The notes under the pieces: model-generated
Database searches by the model: none
Told to the model about the DNA's origin: nothing
Seen by the model: the letters and a program-made list of their open reading frames with translations, nothing else
In this document: in pieces, positions 8,798-17,447 of the stretch
Numbering within the stretch: the first letter of the stretch is position 1
Layout: each line of letters opens with the position of its first letter
Program-made: the position numbers and the translations under genes
From: Pedobacter sp. V48
Lineage (GTDB): Bacteria > Bacteroidota > Bacteroidia > Sphingobacteriales > Sphingobacteriaceae
Reading direction: 5' to 3'
DNA length: 32,739 nt
Assembly: GCF_000523515.1 (NCBI RefSeq)
Contig: NZ_AWRU01000032.1
Span: 187,884-220,622 of the forward strand

Positions 8798-8821
8798 TAC
8801 TCAAGGGAAAAACCTTGAGTA
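8798..8821 (-). promoter_or_regulatory. Hairpin in the rpsN-rpsH spacer
   Basis: A perfect 9-bp stem (8798-8806 with 8813-8821) with a 6-nt loop starts 13 nt past the rpsN stop. No U tract follows, so it is not a normal terminator. The rest of the spacer (8723-8797) is purine-rich in the transcript and has AGGTC twice, 10 nt apart. Function unknown. Confidence 0.55.
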
Positions 8822-8834
8822 CAAAGAAGCTGTA

Positions 8835-9104
8835 TTACCAGCTTGCTTTTCTAACTCCAGGTATTTTACCTGCTAAAGCCATATCACGGAAAAGTACCCT
8901 TGATATACCGAAAGTACGCATATAACCACGAGGACGTCCAGTCAATTTACAACGATTGTGTAAACGTACAGCAGATGAGTTTTTTGGTAACTTATCTAAT
9001 CCTTCATAATCACCAGCAGCTTTAAGTTCAGCACGTTTGTCTGCATATTTAGCTACTAATTTCTGGCGCTTAACTTCGCGAGCTTTTACTCCTTCTTTTG
9101 CCAT
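8835..9104 (-). CDS. rpsN: 30S ribosomal protein S14, zinc-free form
   Basis: 89 residues, between the short zinc form (61) and the long form (101). It ends with the family signature [25 protein letters not shown] and [11 protein letters not shown]. It has one Cys in the NRC motif, without the two CxxC pairs of the zinc-binding type, so this is the C- form. S14 sits in the 30S head and enters assembly late. The ATG overlaps the rplE stop by one base (TAATG), implying coupled translation. Confidence 0.98.
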   Translation of the reverse strand: MAKEGVKAREVKRQKLVAKYADKRAELKAAGDYEGLDKLPKNSSAVRLHNRCKLTGRPRGYMRTFGISRVLFRDMALAGKIPGVRKASW

Positions 9105-9670
9105 TATAGATTTGTATTTTGATTTTTAAACGGTAATCCAAATTGTTTTAAAAGTTCCAATGCTTCAACATCAGTAGTAGCAGTAGTTACAAAAGTAATG
9201 TCCATACCTAAAATCTTGCTGATTTTGTCGATGTTGATCTCTGGGAAGATGATTTGTTCGGTAATACCTAATGTGTAGTTACCTTTTCCATCAAAACCTT
9301 TATCATTGATACCTTTGAAATCACGGATACGTGGCAAAGCTACGGAAATTAAACGATCTAAAAACTCATACATGTTATTATCACGCAAAGTAACACGTAC
9401 ACCTACAGGCATACCTTTACGCAATTTAAAGTTTGAGATATCTTTTTTAGATTTTGCTCCAACTGCCTGCTGACCTGAAATAGTGCTCATCTCTAAAATA
9501 GAGCTGTCCATTATTTTCTTATCAGTTACAGAGAAACGCCCAACACCTTGGTTAATAGCGATTTTCTCTAACTTAGGAACTTGCATAACGCTCTTATAAT
9601 TGAACTTATCTTTAAGTGCAGTTACAATTTCCTCTTTATATTTACTTTTTAATCTTGGTACGTAAGCCAT
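9104..9670 (-). CDS. rplE: 50S ribosomal protein L5
   Basis: 188 residues (179 in E. coli). Typical blocks are [42 protein letters not shown] and [17 protein letters not shown]5 binds 5S rRNA and contacts the P-site tRNA. An AGGAG lies 8 nt before the start, inside the end of rplX (9679-9683). It shares one base with the flanking genes on both sides (TAATG junctions), so rplX-rplE-rpsN are likely translated in a coupled way. Confidence 0.98.
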   Translation of the reverse strand: MAYVPRLKSKYKEEIVTALKDKFNYKSVMQVPKLEKIAINQGVGRFSVTDKKIMDSSILEMSTISGQQAVGAKSKKDISNFKLRKGMPVGVRVTLRDNNMYEFLDRLISVALPRIRDFKGINDKGFDGKGNYTLGITEQIIFPEINIDKISKILGMDITFVTTATTDVEALELLKQFGLPFKNQNTNL

Positions 9671-10008
9671 TATTTGATCTCCTCTCCTGATTTTTTACTA
9701 ACCCTAACTAATTTCCCATCAGCATTAAGCTTTCTGCCAACGCGTGTTATATCACCTGATTTAGGATCTATTAACGCAACGTTAGAAATATGAAGAGCAG
9801 CTTCTTTTTTAATGATACCACCATTTGGGGTAGCAGCATTTGGTTTTGTATGTTTTGATACAAGGTTAACACCTTCTACAAGGATTCTGCTTTTAGTAAT
9901 TAATACTGAAAGAACTTTACCTTGTTGGCCTTTTGAATCGCCAGCTATAACCTTTACTAAATCTCCTTTACGGATTTTTACTTTTGGTGTAGTTACTTTA
10001 TTTTTCAT
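9670..10008 (-). CDS. rplX: 50S ribosomal protein L24
   Basis: 112 residues (104 in E. coli). The KOW motif is near the N-terminus: [25 protein letters not shown], followed by [16 protein letters not shown]24 is an early 50S assembly initiator. It starts one base after the rplN stop and ends on the rplE start. GGAGG lies 9 nt before its ATG (10018-10022), within the final rplN codons. Confidence 0.98.
   Translation of the reverse strand: MKNKVTTPKVKIRKGDLVKVIAGDSKGQQGKVLSVLITKSRILVEGVNLVSKHTKPNAATPNGGIIKKEAALHISNVALIDPKSGDITRVGRKLNADGKLVRVSKKSGEEIK
9679..9683 (-). promoter_or_regulatory. Shine-Dalgarno-like AGGAG of rplE
   Basis: AGGAG lies 8 nt before the ATG at 9670. It overlaps Glu-Glu codons at the end of rplX, so it could be a by-product of coding; the spacing equals that at rplF and rpsG. 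Confidence 0.5.
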
Positions 10009-10009
10009 T

Positions 10010-10378
10010 TTATAATACCTCCGGTGCTAATGATACAATTTTCATGAATTGTTTTTCACGCAGTTCTCTTGCTACCGGGCCAAAAATACGTGTACCACGC
10101 GGCTCATCTTGTGCATTTAATAATACTGCTGCATTGTCGTCGAAACGGATGTAAGAACCATCTTTACGTCTGATCTCTTTCTTTGTTCTTACAACAACTG
10201 CTTTAGAAACGGTTCCTTTCTTGATGTTTCCAGAAGGCAATGCACTTTTAACGGTAACAACGATTTTGTCACCAATAGAAGCATATCTTTTTCCAGTACC
10301 ACCAAGGACACGGATAACCAATACTTCTTTTGCGCCGCTATTGTCGGCTACGTTTAATCTTGATTCCTGTTGTACCAT
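10010..10378 (-). CDS. rplN: 50S ribosomal protein L14
   Basis: 122 residues (123 in E. coli). It starts [19 protein letters not shown] and has the conserved [18 protein letters not shown] and [18 protein letters not shown]14 lies at the subunit interface and forms bridges with 16S rRNA. It starts one base after the rpsQ stop. Confidence 0.98.
   Translation of the reverse strand: MVQQESRLNVADNSGAKEVLVIRVLGGTGKRYASIGDKIVVTVKSALPSGNIKKGTVSKAVVVRTKKEIRRKDGSYIRFDDNAAVLLNAQDEPRGTRIFGPVARELREKQFMKIVSLAPEVL
10018..10022 (-). promoter_or_regulatory. Shine-Dalgarno-like GGAGG of rplX
   Basis: GGAGG lies 9 nt before the rplX ATG at 10008. It is inside the codons for the last residues of L14 (Pro-Glu-Val), so selection for translation is uncertain. 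Confidence 0.5.
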
Positions 10379-10379
10379 G

Positions 10380-10634
10380 TTATTTAGCCCTTTCTAAAAT
10401 TTCCACTAATCTCCAGTTCTTGTTTTTACTCAGCGGACGAGTCTCCATGATCAGTACTGTATCACCAATACCGCAATCGTTTTTCTCGTCATGAGCCATA
10501 AATTTGGTAGTTTTCTTAACAAACTTACCATAGATCGGGTGTTTCACTTTACGCTCTACCGCTACAACAATAGATTTATCCATCTTGTTGCTTACCACTA
10601 ACCCGGTTCTTGTTTTTCTTAATTGTCTTTCCAT
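10380..10634 (-). CDS. rpsQ: 30S ribosomal protein S17
   Basis: 84 residues, as in E. coli. An OB-fold protein with [37 protein letters not shown] and [24 protein letters not shown]17 is a primary 16S-binding protein needed for early 30S assembly. It lies 13 nt after rpmC in the standard L29-S17-L14 order. Confidence 0.98.
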   Translation of the reverse strand: MERQLRKTRTGLVVSNKMDKSIVVAVERKVKHPIYGKFVKKTTKFMAHDEKNDCGIGDTVLIMETRPLSKNKNWRLVEILERAK

Positions 10635-10647
10635 TTCGACTCTAAAG

Positions 10648-10857
10648 TTATTTAGTTTCAGTAGCTGACTGAGCTTTACGCTTAGTCACTTCAGTATTTA
10701 ATCGGGCGATATCTCTTCTTACCTTTTTAATGCGGGTAGGATTCTCTATAGCCGAAATTGTATGCGCAAATTTTAACTTTACTAAGTTTTCCTTTTCTTC
10801 TGCAATCCTGACTACTAGTTCTTCTTGTGAAAGCCCTGTGATTTCTGAGTTCTTCAT
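10648..10857 (-). CDS. rpmC: 50S ribosomal protein L29
   Basis: 69 residues (63 in E. coli), two long helices. [35 protein letters not shown] and [23 protein letters not shown] match L29, which sits by the tunnel exit next to L23. A 74-nt spacer with a hairpin separates it from rplP. Confidence 0.97.
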   Translation of the reverse strand: MKNSEITGLSQEELVVRIAEEKENLVKLKFAHTISAIENPTRIKKVRRDIARLNTEVTKRKAQSATETK

Positions 10858-10887
10858 TTTATTAATTTTTATGTTGTGGGCCTAGCG

Positions 10888-10912
10888 GTTGTAATAACAA
10901 GTTACTTACAAC
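10888..10912 (-). promoter_or_regulatory. Hairpin in the rplP-rpmC spacer
   Basis: GTTGTAA (10888-10894) pairs with TTACAAC (10906-10912), and the stem continues through TAA/TTA beyond one bulged base to a CAAG loop (plus-strand sense). In the transcript the bulge is a G on the 5' side. No U tract follows. The arrangement resembles the rpmD-rplO hairpin. Confidence 0.5.
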
Positions 10913-10931
10913 ATTCAACCCATAACTTTTC

Positions 10932-11354
10932 TTATGCCTCTACGTAATCTCTACGTACTACAAATTTTGTTTGGATCGGTAATTTTTGAGCTGCCAATCT
11001 CATAGCTTCTTTAGCCACTTCTAAAGGAACTCCTTCGGCTTCAAAAATAATACGTCCTGGTCTAACTACGGCTACCCAGTATTCCGGAGCACCCTTACCT
11101 TTACCCATACGTACTTCGGCTGGTTTCTTAGTTACCGGTTTGTCCGGGAATATTCTAATCCAAACCTGACCTTCACGTTTCATGAAACGAGTCACGGCAA
11201 TACGGGCTGCCTCTATCTGACGACTGGTAATCCATGTCGACTCTAAAGATTTAATCCCGAAAGATCCGAATGACAATTCAGCACCACGAGTTGCTAAACC
11301 TTTCATTCTGCCCTTTTGCATCTTTCTGAACTTCGTTCTTTTTGGCTGTAACAT
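10932..11354 (-). CDS. rplP: 50S ribosomal protein L16
   Basis: 140 residues (136 in E. coli). It begins [19 protein letters not shown] and contains [44 protein letters not shown] in separate conserved blocks. L16 contacts the A- and P-site tRNAs at the central protuberance. It follows rpsC after 38 nt that contain only a 5-bp hairpin (11369-11381). Confidence 0.98.
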   Translation of the reverse strand: MLQPKRTKFRKMQKGRMKGLATRGAELSFGSFGIKSLESTWITSRQIEAARIAVTRFMKREGQVWIRIFPDKPVTKKPAEVRMGKGKGAPEYWVAVVRPGRIIFEAEGVPLEVAKEAMRLAAQKLPIQTKFVVRRDYVEA

Positions 11355-11392
11355 TTTATTTTAATATTATCGTTAAACGATCTGTTAACTAA

Positions 11393-12241
11393 TTATTTAC
11401 GAGGACCTCTATTCTGAGTATTTCCGCCTCTATTATCTCTTCCTGCACCAGGACCGCCTTGACCAGGGCCTCTTCCGCCACGACCTTTGTCGTTTCTTCT
11501 GTCGCCACCGCCACGGTTATCTCTGTCTCTACCACCACCTGCAAAAGCACCTTCTGGTCTTCCACCTTTGCCTGGAGCATTGCTCGTAGCACCGATGTTT
11601 GGAGAAAGATCACGTTTACCGTAAACTTCACCTTTACAGATCCATACTTTAACACCTATTTTACCATAAGTAGTCAAAGCTTCTGCTAATGCATAATCAA
11701 TGTCAGCACGGAAAGTATGCAAAGGAATTCTTCCTTCTTTATACTGTTCGCTACGAGCCATCTCAGCACCACCTAAACGACCAGAGGTCATAATTTTGAT
11801 ACCTTCAGCACCCATACGCATTGTTGATGCAATAGTAGATTTCATTGCTCTACGGAATGAAATCCTTGCCTCTAATTGTTTTGCAACACCTTCTGCTACT
11901 AATTGTGCATCAAGCTCAGGGCGTTTAATTTCAAAGATGTTGATCTGAATTTCCTTTTTAGTCAATTTTTTCAACTCTTCTTTAATCTTGTCAACTTCCT
12001 GTCCTGCTTTACCTATCACAATCCCCGGACGAGCTGTATGAATAGTAACAGTGATACGTTTTAACGTACGCTCTATTACCACTTTAGCTACACCGCCTTT
12101 TGCGATACGTGCTGAAAGGTATTTTCTTATTTTTTCGTCCTCAACTAATTTATCAGCATAGTTGTTGCCACCGAACCAGTTAGAATCCCAACCTTTGATG
12201 ATTCCTAACCTGTTACCTATTGGATGTGCTTTTTGTCCCAT
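11393..12241 (-). CDS. rpsC: 30S ribosomal protein S3 with long Gly/Arg-rich C-terminal tail
   Basis: 282 residues against 233 in E. coli. It begins [22 protein letters not shown]; the KH domain carries [20 protein letters not shown] (71-90), and the C-terminal domain has [24 protein letters not shown] (153-176), the mRNA-entry helicase region. From about residue 225 to the end there is an added tail dominated by Gly, Arg, Asn and Asp with several RGG and GGR repeats, predicted disordered and RNA-binding. The frame is intact to its stop and followed by rplP. Confidence 0.98.
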   Translation of the reverse strand: MGQKAHPIGNRLGIIKGWDSNWFGGNNYADKLVEDEKIRKYLSARIAKGGVAKVVIERTLKRITVTIHTARPGIVIGKAGQEVDKIKEELKKLTKKEIQINIFEIKRPELDAQLVAEGVAKQLEARISFRRAMKSTIASTMRMGAEGIKIMTSGRLGGAEMARSEQYKEGRIPLHTFRADIDYALAEALTTYGKIGVKVWICKGEVYGKRDLSPNIGATSNAPGKGGRPEGAFAGGGRDRDNRGGGDRRNDKGRGGRGPGQGGPGAGRDNRGGNTQNRGPRK

Positions 12242-12246
12242 TTCTG

Positions 12247-12609
12247 TTAATTAGTTTGAGTTTCAACGTTTTTACTATCTACTATCAAAGTTACGTGGTT
12301 TGAACGTTTACGTATTCTGTAACCGCGTCCTTGAGGTGCTGGTCTTAATCTTTTTAACTGACGACCACCGCCTACCATTATCGTTTTCACGTATAATTGG
12401 TTTTCTTCAGGGCGAGAACCTTCATTTTTAGTTTCCCAATTTTTGATAGCCGATAATAATAGTTTCTCAACTCTTATTGCTGCTTCTTTATTGGTAAACT
12501 TTAAAATATGTAAAGCTTTCTCAACACGCTCACCTCTGATAAGATCTACAACCAAACGCATTTTACGTGGTGAGGTTGGACAATTGTTTAATTTCGCTAC
12601 TGCTTCCAT
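12247..12609 (-). CDS. rplV: 50S ribosomal protein L22
   Basis: 120 residues (110 in E. coli). [20 protein letters not shown], then the loop [31 protein letters not shown], which is the extended beta-hairpin that lines the exit tunnel and where macrolide-resistance changes occur in other species. The gap to rpsC is 5 nt and to rpsS 7 nt. Confidence 0.98.
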   Translation of the reverse strand: MEAVAKLNNCPTSPRKMRLVVDLIRGERVEKALHILKFTNKEAAIRVEKLLLSAIKNWETKNEGSRPEENQLYVKTIMVGGGRQLKRLRPAPQGRGYRIRKRSNHVTLIVDSKNVETQTN

Positions 12610-12616
12610 CTCTTAA

Positions 12617-12883
12617 TTATTTTTTCTTTTCAGAGTGACCCCTAAATGTTCTGGTTGGAGCAAACTCTCCCAGCTTATGACCAACCATGTTTTCTGTTAC
12701 GTATACCGGTATAAATTTATTACCGTTGTGTACTGCAAATGTATGACCCACAAAATCTGGTGAAATCATTGATCTGCGTGACCAAGTTTTAATTACAGAC
12801 TTCTTGCCTGAATCATTCATAGATACTACTTTCTTCTCTACGTTATGGTCAATATAAGGTCCTTTTTTTATCGAACGAGCCAT
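12617..12883 (-). CDS. rpsS: 30S ribosomal protein S19
   Basis: 88 residues (92 in E. coli). It has [64 protein letters not shown] in family order. S19 binds 16S rRNA in the head with S13. The ATG shares one base with the rplB stop (TAATG), implying coupling; a partial AAGGA lies 7 nt upstream within rplB. Confidence 0.98.
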   Translation of the reverse strand: MARSIKKGPYIDHNVEKKVVSMNDSGKKSVIKTWSRRSMISPDFVGHTFAVHNGNKFIPVYVTENMVGHKLGEFAPTRTFRGHSEKKK

Positions 12884-13707
12884 TATTTCTTCCTTTTCTC
12901 TATGATGAAACGATTTGAGTATTTTTTAAGTGTACGGGTTTTGAAGCCTTTAGCATACATACCGTTCCTTGAGCGAGGCTGACCTCCTGATGAGCGACCC
13001 TCACCACCACCCATAGGGTGATCGACTGGGTTCATCGCTACTGGACGTGTTCTTGGACGACGTCCCAACCAGCGGCTGCGACCTGCTTTACCTAATACCT
13101 CATTTGCATGATCTGAATTGGAAACTGCTCCTATTGTAGCCAAACATGCAGTCAAGATTAATCTTGTCTCGCCTGAAGGCATTTTCAATGTAGCATATTT
13201 ACCATCACGAGCTGCTAATTGTGCATAAGCACCTGCACTACGTGCTAATTGTGCTCCACGGCCTGGATGAATCTCTACATTGTGCACAATAGATCCCAAA
13301 GGAATATTGGCCAATTTAAGAGTATTTCCTACCTCTGGAGTAGCTGTTTCTCCCGAAACTACTGTTTGTCCTACTTGCAACCCTTCAGGTGCAATAATGT
13401 AACGCTTCTCGCCGTCTGCATAATGTAATAATGCAATACGCGCGGTACGGTTAGGATCGTATTCAACAGTAGCTACTGTTGCAGGAATATCAAATTTCTC
13501 ACGTTTAAAGTCAATTAAACGGTAAGATTTTTTGTGACCGCCACCCATGTAGCGCATAGTCATCTTTCCTGTATTGTTACGTCCTCCCGATTTCTTAGAA
13601 GATACAACCAATGATTTTTCGGGCTTGGTTGCTGTAATCTCCGTAAAACTGGCACCAACTCTAAAGCGGGTTCCCGGAGTAACTGGTTTAAATTTTCTTA
13701 AGCCCAT
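12883..13707 (-). CDS. rplB: 50S ribosomal protein L2
   Basis: 274 residues (273 in E. coli). OB-fold and SH3-like domains followed by the C-terminal extension with [15 protein letters not shown], including the conserved His230 near the peptidyl transferase centre, and [14 protein letters not shown]2 is a primary 23S-binding protein required for subunit association. It starts 23 nt after rplW. Confidence 0.98.
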   Translation of the reverse strand: MGLRKFKPVTPGTRFRVGASFTEITATKPEKSLVVSSKKSGGRNNTGKMTMRYMGGGHKKSYRLIDFKREKFDIPATVATVEYDPNRTARIALLHYADGEKRYIIAPEGLQVGQTVVSGETATPEVGNTLKLANIPLGSIVHNVEIHPGRGAQLARSAGAYAQLAARDGKYATLKMPSGETRLILTACLATIGAVSNSDHANEVLGKAGRSRWLGRRPRTRPVAMNPVDHPMGGGEGRSSGGQPRSRNGMYAKGFKTRTLKKYSNRFIIEKRKK

Positions 13708-13730
13708 AGTTATAAATAATTCAATTCTTA

Positions 13731-14021
13731 TTAAATATTCGCGTAATAATCTATTGTTTCACCTGCTTTCAAGGTTACAATAGCTTTTTTATATTTCGGG
13801 GTACGACCACTAACTAATCCACCTTTAGTATTTCTAGATTTAACTTTACCATTTACCACCATAGTATTGATAGCCAAAATGTTAACGCCATACATCTTTT
13901 CAATAACTTGCTTAATTTGCAATTTATTGGCTTTATGATCTACCTGAAAAGTAAAGCGGTTAGATTTTTCTGTTAATGCCGAAGCTTTTTCTGTTAATAT
14001 TGGTTTTCTTAAAAGTTCCAT
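13731..14021 (-). CDS. rplW: 50S ribosomal protein L23
   Basis: 96 residues from the ATG at 14021 (100 in E. coli): [46 protein letters not shown] four codons upstream would overlap rplD and add residues not expected in L23, so the ATG two bases after the rplD stop codon is preferred. L23 forms the docking site for trigger factor and SRP at the tunnel exit. Confidence 0.97.
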   Translation of the reverse strand: MELLRKPILTEKASALTEKSNRFTFQVDHKANKLQIKQVIEKMYGVNILAINTMVVNGKVKSRNTKGGLVSGRTPKYKKAIVTLKAGETIDYYANI

Positions 14022-14022
14022 A

Positions 14023-14652
14023 TTACTTGGCAAATGCCTCCTCCAATGTTTTAAGAGATTCAGTAGTCAACAAAAGCTTACCACAATTTAATACATCATA
14101 AGTATTCAATTGATCTGCAGTAATTACTTTAGCTTTCTGAATGTTTCTGCTTGATAAATAGATATTGTTATTTTGCGAAGGTAAAACCAACAATGTCTTT
14201 TCGCCAGCTAAATTTAATGCGCTAACTAAATTCAAGTAGTTTTTAGTTTTGATTGAATCAAAAGTGAAACCTTCCAAAACCACAACACTTTGATCTTGTG
14301 CTTTGTATGATAATGCGGACTTACGAGCCAACACTTTCAGTTTCTTGTTCAATTTAAAACTATAATCGCGTGGTTGAGGACCAAATACACGACCACCACC
14401 ATTAAACAATGGAGATTTAATACTTCCGGCACGAGCACCACCAGTACCTTTTTGTTTATATAATTTACGGGTTGAACCGGCAATCTCATTACGTTGTTTA
14501 GACTTGTGAGTACCTTGACGTTGATTGGCCAAATACTGTTTAACATCTAAATAAATTGCGTGGTCAACAGGCGTTATGCCAAATACCGACTCAGGAAGCT
14601 GCACCTTGGCACCTGTCTCTTTTCCTGAAATGTTTAATACTTTAACTTCCAT
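14023..14652 (-). CDS. rplD: 50S ribosomal protein L4
   Basis: 209 residues (201 in E. coli). The extended tunnel loop includes [51 protein letters not shown] (about 47-98). L4 lines the exit tunnel opposite L22. In E. coli it also represses the S10 operon through its leader; whether this happens here is unknown, but the leader upstream of rplC has hairpins. It lies 4 nt after rplC. Confidence 0.98.
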   Translation of the reverse strand: MEVKVLNISGKETGAKVQLPESVFGITPVDHAIYLDVKQYLANQRQGTHKSKQRNEIAGSTRKLYKQKGTGGARAGSIKSPLFNGGGRVFGPQPRDYSFKLNKKLKVLARKSALSYKAQDQSVVVLEGFTFDSIKTKNYLNLVSALNLAGEKTLLVLPSQNNNIYLSSRNIQKAKVITADQLNTYDVLNCGKLLLTTESLKTLEEAFAK

Positions 14653-14656
14653 CTGC

Positions 14657-15274
14657 TTACTTATCTAAGATTACGTAAGAACCCTTAGCTCCTGGTACGG
14701 AACCACTAACTACAACTAGATTTTGATCAGCATAAACTTTCAAAACTTGTAAGTTCTGAACTTTTACTCTGTCTCCACCCATTCTTCCCGCCATACGCAT
14801 GCCTTTAAATACACGTGAAGGATAAGAAGCAGCACCTAATGAACCTGGCGCACGCATTCTGTTATGCTGTCCGTGAGTTTGACCACCAACACCGCCGAAA
14901 CCATGGCGTTTAACAACACCTTGGAAACCTTTACCTTTTGATGTACCAACTACATCCACAAAATCTCCTTCGTTAAAGATGTTTACCGTTACAGTATCAC
15001 CTAAATTCAACGATTCTTCAAATGGCTCAAATTCAACCAATTTACGTTTTGGAGTGGTGTTTGCTTTCGCAAAGTGCCCTTTTAGAGGCTGAGTGGTGTT
15101 TTTTTCTTTAGCTTCGTCGAAACTCAACTGAACTGAAACGTAACCGTCTTTTTCTTCGGTCTTTACCTGTGTAACTACACAAGGCCCAGCTTCGATCACC
15201 GTACAAGGAATATTCTTTCCTTCGGCGTCGAAAATGCTGGTCATTCCTACTTTTTTTCCAATAATACCTGACAT
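14657..15274 (-). CDS. rplC: 50S ribosomal protein L3
   Basis: 205 residues (209 in E. coli). It begins [19 protein letters not shown], and the loop reaching the peptidyl transferase centre carries [38 protein letters not shown]3 is one of the first 50S assembly proteins. Here it is the first gene of its transcript: the S10 gene that normally precedes it is 2.2 kb upstream, and a complete Bacteroidota-type promoter lies in between. Confidence 0.98.
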   Translation of the reverse strand: MSGIIGKKVGMTSIFDAEGKNIPCTVIEAGPCVVTQVKTEEKDGYVSVQLSFDEAKEKNTTQPLKGHFAKANTTPKRKLVEFEPFEESLNLGDTVTVNIFNEGDFVDVVGTSKGKGFQGVVKRHGFGGVGGQTHGQHNRMRAPGSLGAASYPSRVFKGMRMAGRMGGDRVKVQNLQVLKVYADQNLVVVSGSVPGAKGSYVILDK

Positions 15275-15298
15275 TTTCTATTTTAATTTAACACCCAT

Positions 15299-15316
15299 CG
15301 AAGCAGTAGGGCTTCG
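15299..15316 (-). promoter_or_regulatory. Second hairpin in the rplC leader
   Basis: CGAAGC (15299-15304) pairs with GCTTCG (15311-15316), 6 bp with a 6-nt loop, ending 24 nt before the rplC start. It lies in the predicted 5' leader of about 73 nt and could take part in feedback control. No similarity to a known leader class was recognised. Confidence 0.45.
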
Positions 15317-15333
15317 TTCAAGGTGGATACACA

Positions 15334-15381
15334 TCCCTATTAAGGGAGGGCAAAAATAAGAAAGAAATCTTAATTTTCAAA
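15334..15381 (-). promoter_or_regulatory. Promoter of the S10-spc-alpha operon with hairpin at the predicted start
   Basis: On the minus strand TTTG (15381-15378), a 19-nt spacer and TATTTTTG (15358-15351) give an exact Bacteroidota promoter. Three bases later begins TCCCT-TAAT-AGGGA (15347-15334), a 5-bp hairpin that would start at about +1 because the -7 box places the start 3-5 nt beyond it. Confidence 0.8.
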
Positions 15382-15412
15382 TAGTTAGCTCATTATTTTT
15401 TCAAATAAATGC

Positions 15413-15460
15413 AAAAAAATAATTACATGGGGTAACGTGCGATTAAAACAACATTTACCC
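15413..15460 (-). terminator. Possible weak terminator after the TSUP-DUF1634 pair
   Basis: GGGTAA at the end of the DUF1634 gene (15460-15455, including its stop) can pair with TTACCC (15435-15430), and seven T residues follow (15419-15413) after a 10-nt gap that holds a smaller TTAC/GTAA hairpin. The stem-to-T distance is longer than usual, so read-through into the rplC promoter region is possible. Confidence 0.35.
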
Positions 15461-15847
15461 AACCAACTTATTACTTAAACTAAAGAGAATTACACATAAA
15501 ACGAATGCTCCAATCAAAACGTATAAATAATCACGTTCAATTAAGAAGCTAAAAATCGAAAAAACAACCCGCATGATTGGTGTAAATATCAGCAAGAGGA
15601 CTCCAAACTGAATAATAGCACTCCCTTTTAAATGCCCCAATCCTATAAAAATATCAGAGACTGTAGAGAACCCTGCTTTAACAGAATCAAAATGGCTGTA
15701 GTTTACCATTTCAGAATGATTAAAGGCAAGGTATACCAAGCCTCCTATAAAAACCACTGTCATAGAAGCAATTACACCAACCCTAAGTAATGTCCCAAGG
15801 ATCACCTGAATATCCCTGTCTGCAAAGAAATTCTTCTCTTTACTCAT
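15455..15847 (-). CDS. DUF1634 membrane protein
   Basis: 130 residues with three predicted membrane helices (about 17-41, 76-102, 108-125). The arrangement, with IQVILGTLLRVGVIAS at the start and FGVLLLIFTPIMRVVFS in the middle, matches DUF1634 proteins, which are commonly encoded beside TSUP permeases. Its start overlaps the TSUP stop by 4 nt (ATGA), so the two are translated together and probably form one transport unit. Substrate unknown. Confidence 0.85.
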   Translation of the reverse strand: MSKEKNFFADRDIQVILGTLLRVGVIASMTVVFIGGLVYLAFNHSEMVNYSHFDSVKAGFSTVSDIFIGLGHLKGSAIIQFGVLLLIFTPIMRVVFSIFSFLIERDYLYVLIGAFVLCVILFSLSNKLVG

Positions 15848-16680
15848 AATCTACCTGTTAATCCATTATAAATCATTTGCAGCGCTAAAAATGCCACAAC
15901 AACAGCAAAGATAATTTTAAGCTTATCCGTTTTAGTCTTTACCAATATTTTGGAACCAACCGTTGCGCCTGTTAAAACGCCTAGTGCTACAGGCATCGCA
16001 ATTCCCGGGTCAATCTGTCCTCTATGTAAATATACGATAGCACTGGCCGCCGCAGTAACCCCCATCATGAAATTACTTGTTGTAGTAGAAACCTTAAAAG
16101 GAATACGCATTATATTATCCATTGCAATCACCTTTAATGCTCCTGAGCCAATTCCAAGCAATCCGGAAATTATACCTGCAACAAACATCATCAAAAAACC
16201 ACCAATCACATTGTGTACTGCATAATTTTGCATACCGTTTTCTGTTGGATAGGTACCGTTCAATTTTAAGAAAACAGCTAATCTCCCCGAAGTATCATTA
16301 TCAGAATGGTCAATTTTTTTCCTTATCATCATTGCAGCTGAGAACAACAGAATGAGACCAAAAATTATTGCAATATAACTAGGGTTAATATATACTGTAA
16401 CAACTGCACCTATAATTGCGCTTATAGTAGTGGCAATCTCCAGGAACATTCCGATTCGAATATTGGTGATCCCCTCTTTTACATAAGCGGCCGCAGAACC
16501 TGATGAGGTAGCTATAACCGAAATGATTGAAGCTCCTATTGCATAATGAATATCAACTCCCAATACCAGGGTCAATAATGGGATGATAATCACCCCGCCG
16601 CCCAAGCCGGTAAGGGATCCAACTAATCCGGCTACGAAAGCTCCCAGCAAAACAATAATTGTAAATAGTAATACCGACAT
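15844..16680 (-). CDS. TSUP (TauE/SafE) family sulfite/organosulfur-type permease
   Basis: 278 residues from the ATG at 16680. About eight membrane helices in two related halves: the first has VGSLTGLGGGVIIIP, the second ISGLLGIGSGALKV, the glycine-rich repeats of the TSUP family. Members export or import sulfite, sulfoacetate, taurine-derived or other small anions; the substrate cannot be told here. A TTG nine codons upstream keeps the frame open, but a TATATTTG promoter box falls inside that extension, 5 nt from the ATG, so the ATG is the better start and the mRNA may be leaderless. Confidence 0.88.
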   Translation of the reverse strand: MSVLLFTIIVLLGAFVAGLVGSLTGLGGGVIIIPLLTLVLGVDIHYAIGASIISVIATSSGSAAAYVKEGITNIRIGMFLEIATTISAIIGAVVTVYINPSYIAIIFGLILLFSAAMMIRKKIDHSDNDTSGRLAVFLKLNGTYPTENGMQNYAVHNVIGGFLMMFVAGIISGLLGIGSGALKVIAMDNIMRIPFKVSTTTSNFMMGVTAAASAIVYLHRGQIDPGIAMPVALGVLTGATVGSKILVKTKTDKLKIIFAVVVAFLALQMIYNGLTGRL

Positions 16681-16685
16681 TGCTG

Positions 16686-16714
16686 CAAATATACTATCTC
16701 CGAACAAAACACAA
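16686..16714 (-). promoter_or_regulatory. Promoter of the TSUP-DUF1634 pair
   Basis: Minus strand TTG (16714-16712), an 18-nt spacer and TATATTTG (16693-16686). The box ends 5 nt before the ATG at 16680, so the start of transcription should fall at or next to the start codon. Confidence 0.6.
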
Positions 16715-16741
16715 TAAAATTAAAATATGAATGTTAAATTA

Positions 16742-16765
16742 GGGGTGAATCACTTGTGAAACCCC
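16742..16765. repeat. Inverted repeat between the divergent TSUP and coiled-coil genes
   Basis: GGGGT (16742-16746) and ACCCC (16761-16765) enclose a smaller TCAC-TT-GTGA repeat (16750-16759). It lies in a 130-nt divergent region. It may be an operator, but only its symmetry supports that. Confidence 0.35.
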
Positions 16766-16810
16766 AAACTGAATAAACAACTACCAATATTTAAAAACAA
16801 AATACCATCA

Positions 16811-17419
16811 ATGAGAAAAATCTTACTACCATTCATCACTATTCTATTAATTAATTTTACTGTTCAAGCGCAGTTAAAAGCCGATACAAGTAAAATTGAT
16901 CCTTCTTTAAGAGGGCAGTACCAGCTTCTGTTGTCAAAATCTAAAACCTTAAATGGATATAAATTAGTAAATCCATCCAGGTTATCTGTATTCTGGCAAA
17001 ATGTTAGAGACAGTTTAAACACAGATCGCAAGCAATTAGTGGTAACAAGGAAAAAAATCGAGGATCAAGGAAAAGAGATTTCAGAACTAAAAAAACAAAT
17101 TTCTGGCACAGAATCATCACTTGCTAATTCAAATGCTAAATTAAATGAGATCAGCTTTCTTGGAATAGGTTTTACCAAATCAAACTATAACCTTATTGTA
17201 TGGGGCTTAATAATTGCCTTAGCTGCAGCCCTGGCGATCATCATCCTAAGATCAGCGAAGCATATCCATGAAGCCAAATACAGAAGTACCTTATATGATG
17301 AGATATCACAAGAGTATCAAAACTATAAAGTAAAGGCTAATGATAAAGAGAAAAAGCTAGCCAGGGAGCTACAAGATGAGCGGAATAAACTAGACGAGCT
17401 TAAGAATCGCGGTAAATAA
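16811..17419 (+). CDS. Exported or membrane-anchored coiled-coil protein, Bacteroidota family of unknown function
   Basis: 202 residues. A signal peptide (about 1-20, ending TVQAQ), a region with LRGQYQLLLSKSKTLNGYKLV, a coiled coil (about 70-112), the segment ISFLGIGFTKSNYN, one membrane helix (about 127-147) and a second basic, charged coiled coil (165-202). From memory, a Bacteroidota family with this layout is often labelled tRNA (guanine-N1)-methyltransferase in databases; nothing in this sequence resembles a methyltransferase. It is the only plus-strand gene among the ribosomal operons and ends at a two-way terminator. The role is unknown. Confidence 0.8.
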   Translation: MRKILLPFITILLINFTVQAQLKADTSKIDPSLRGQYQLLLSKSKTLNGYKLVNPSRLSVFWQNVRDSLNTDRKQLVVTRKKIEDQGKEISELKKQISGTESSLANSNAKLNEISFLGIGFTKSNYNLIVWGLIIALAAALAIIILRSAKHIHEAKYRSTLYDEISQEYQNYKVKANDKEKKLARELQDERNKLDELKNRGK

Positions 17420-17447
17420 TAAATAAACAGATTACTGCAATACCAAC

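Noticed and set aside
11389..11655. 88-residue minus-strand frame rich in Val/Glu overlapping the end of rpsC
   Set aside because: It is the out-of-frame reading of the repetitive Gly/Arg tail of S3, whose biased codons leave other frames open; no start signal and no family match.
15299..15316. rplC leader hairpin as an E. coli-type L4 leader
   Set aside because: Only a single 6-bp hairpin is seen and no similarity to the known S10 leader could be recognised, so it is listed without a named class.
16681..16707. TTG start nine codons before the TSUP ATG
   Set aside because: The extension contains an exact TAnnTTTG promoter box and adds residues ahead of the first membrane helix; the ATG at 16680 is preferred.
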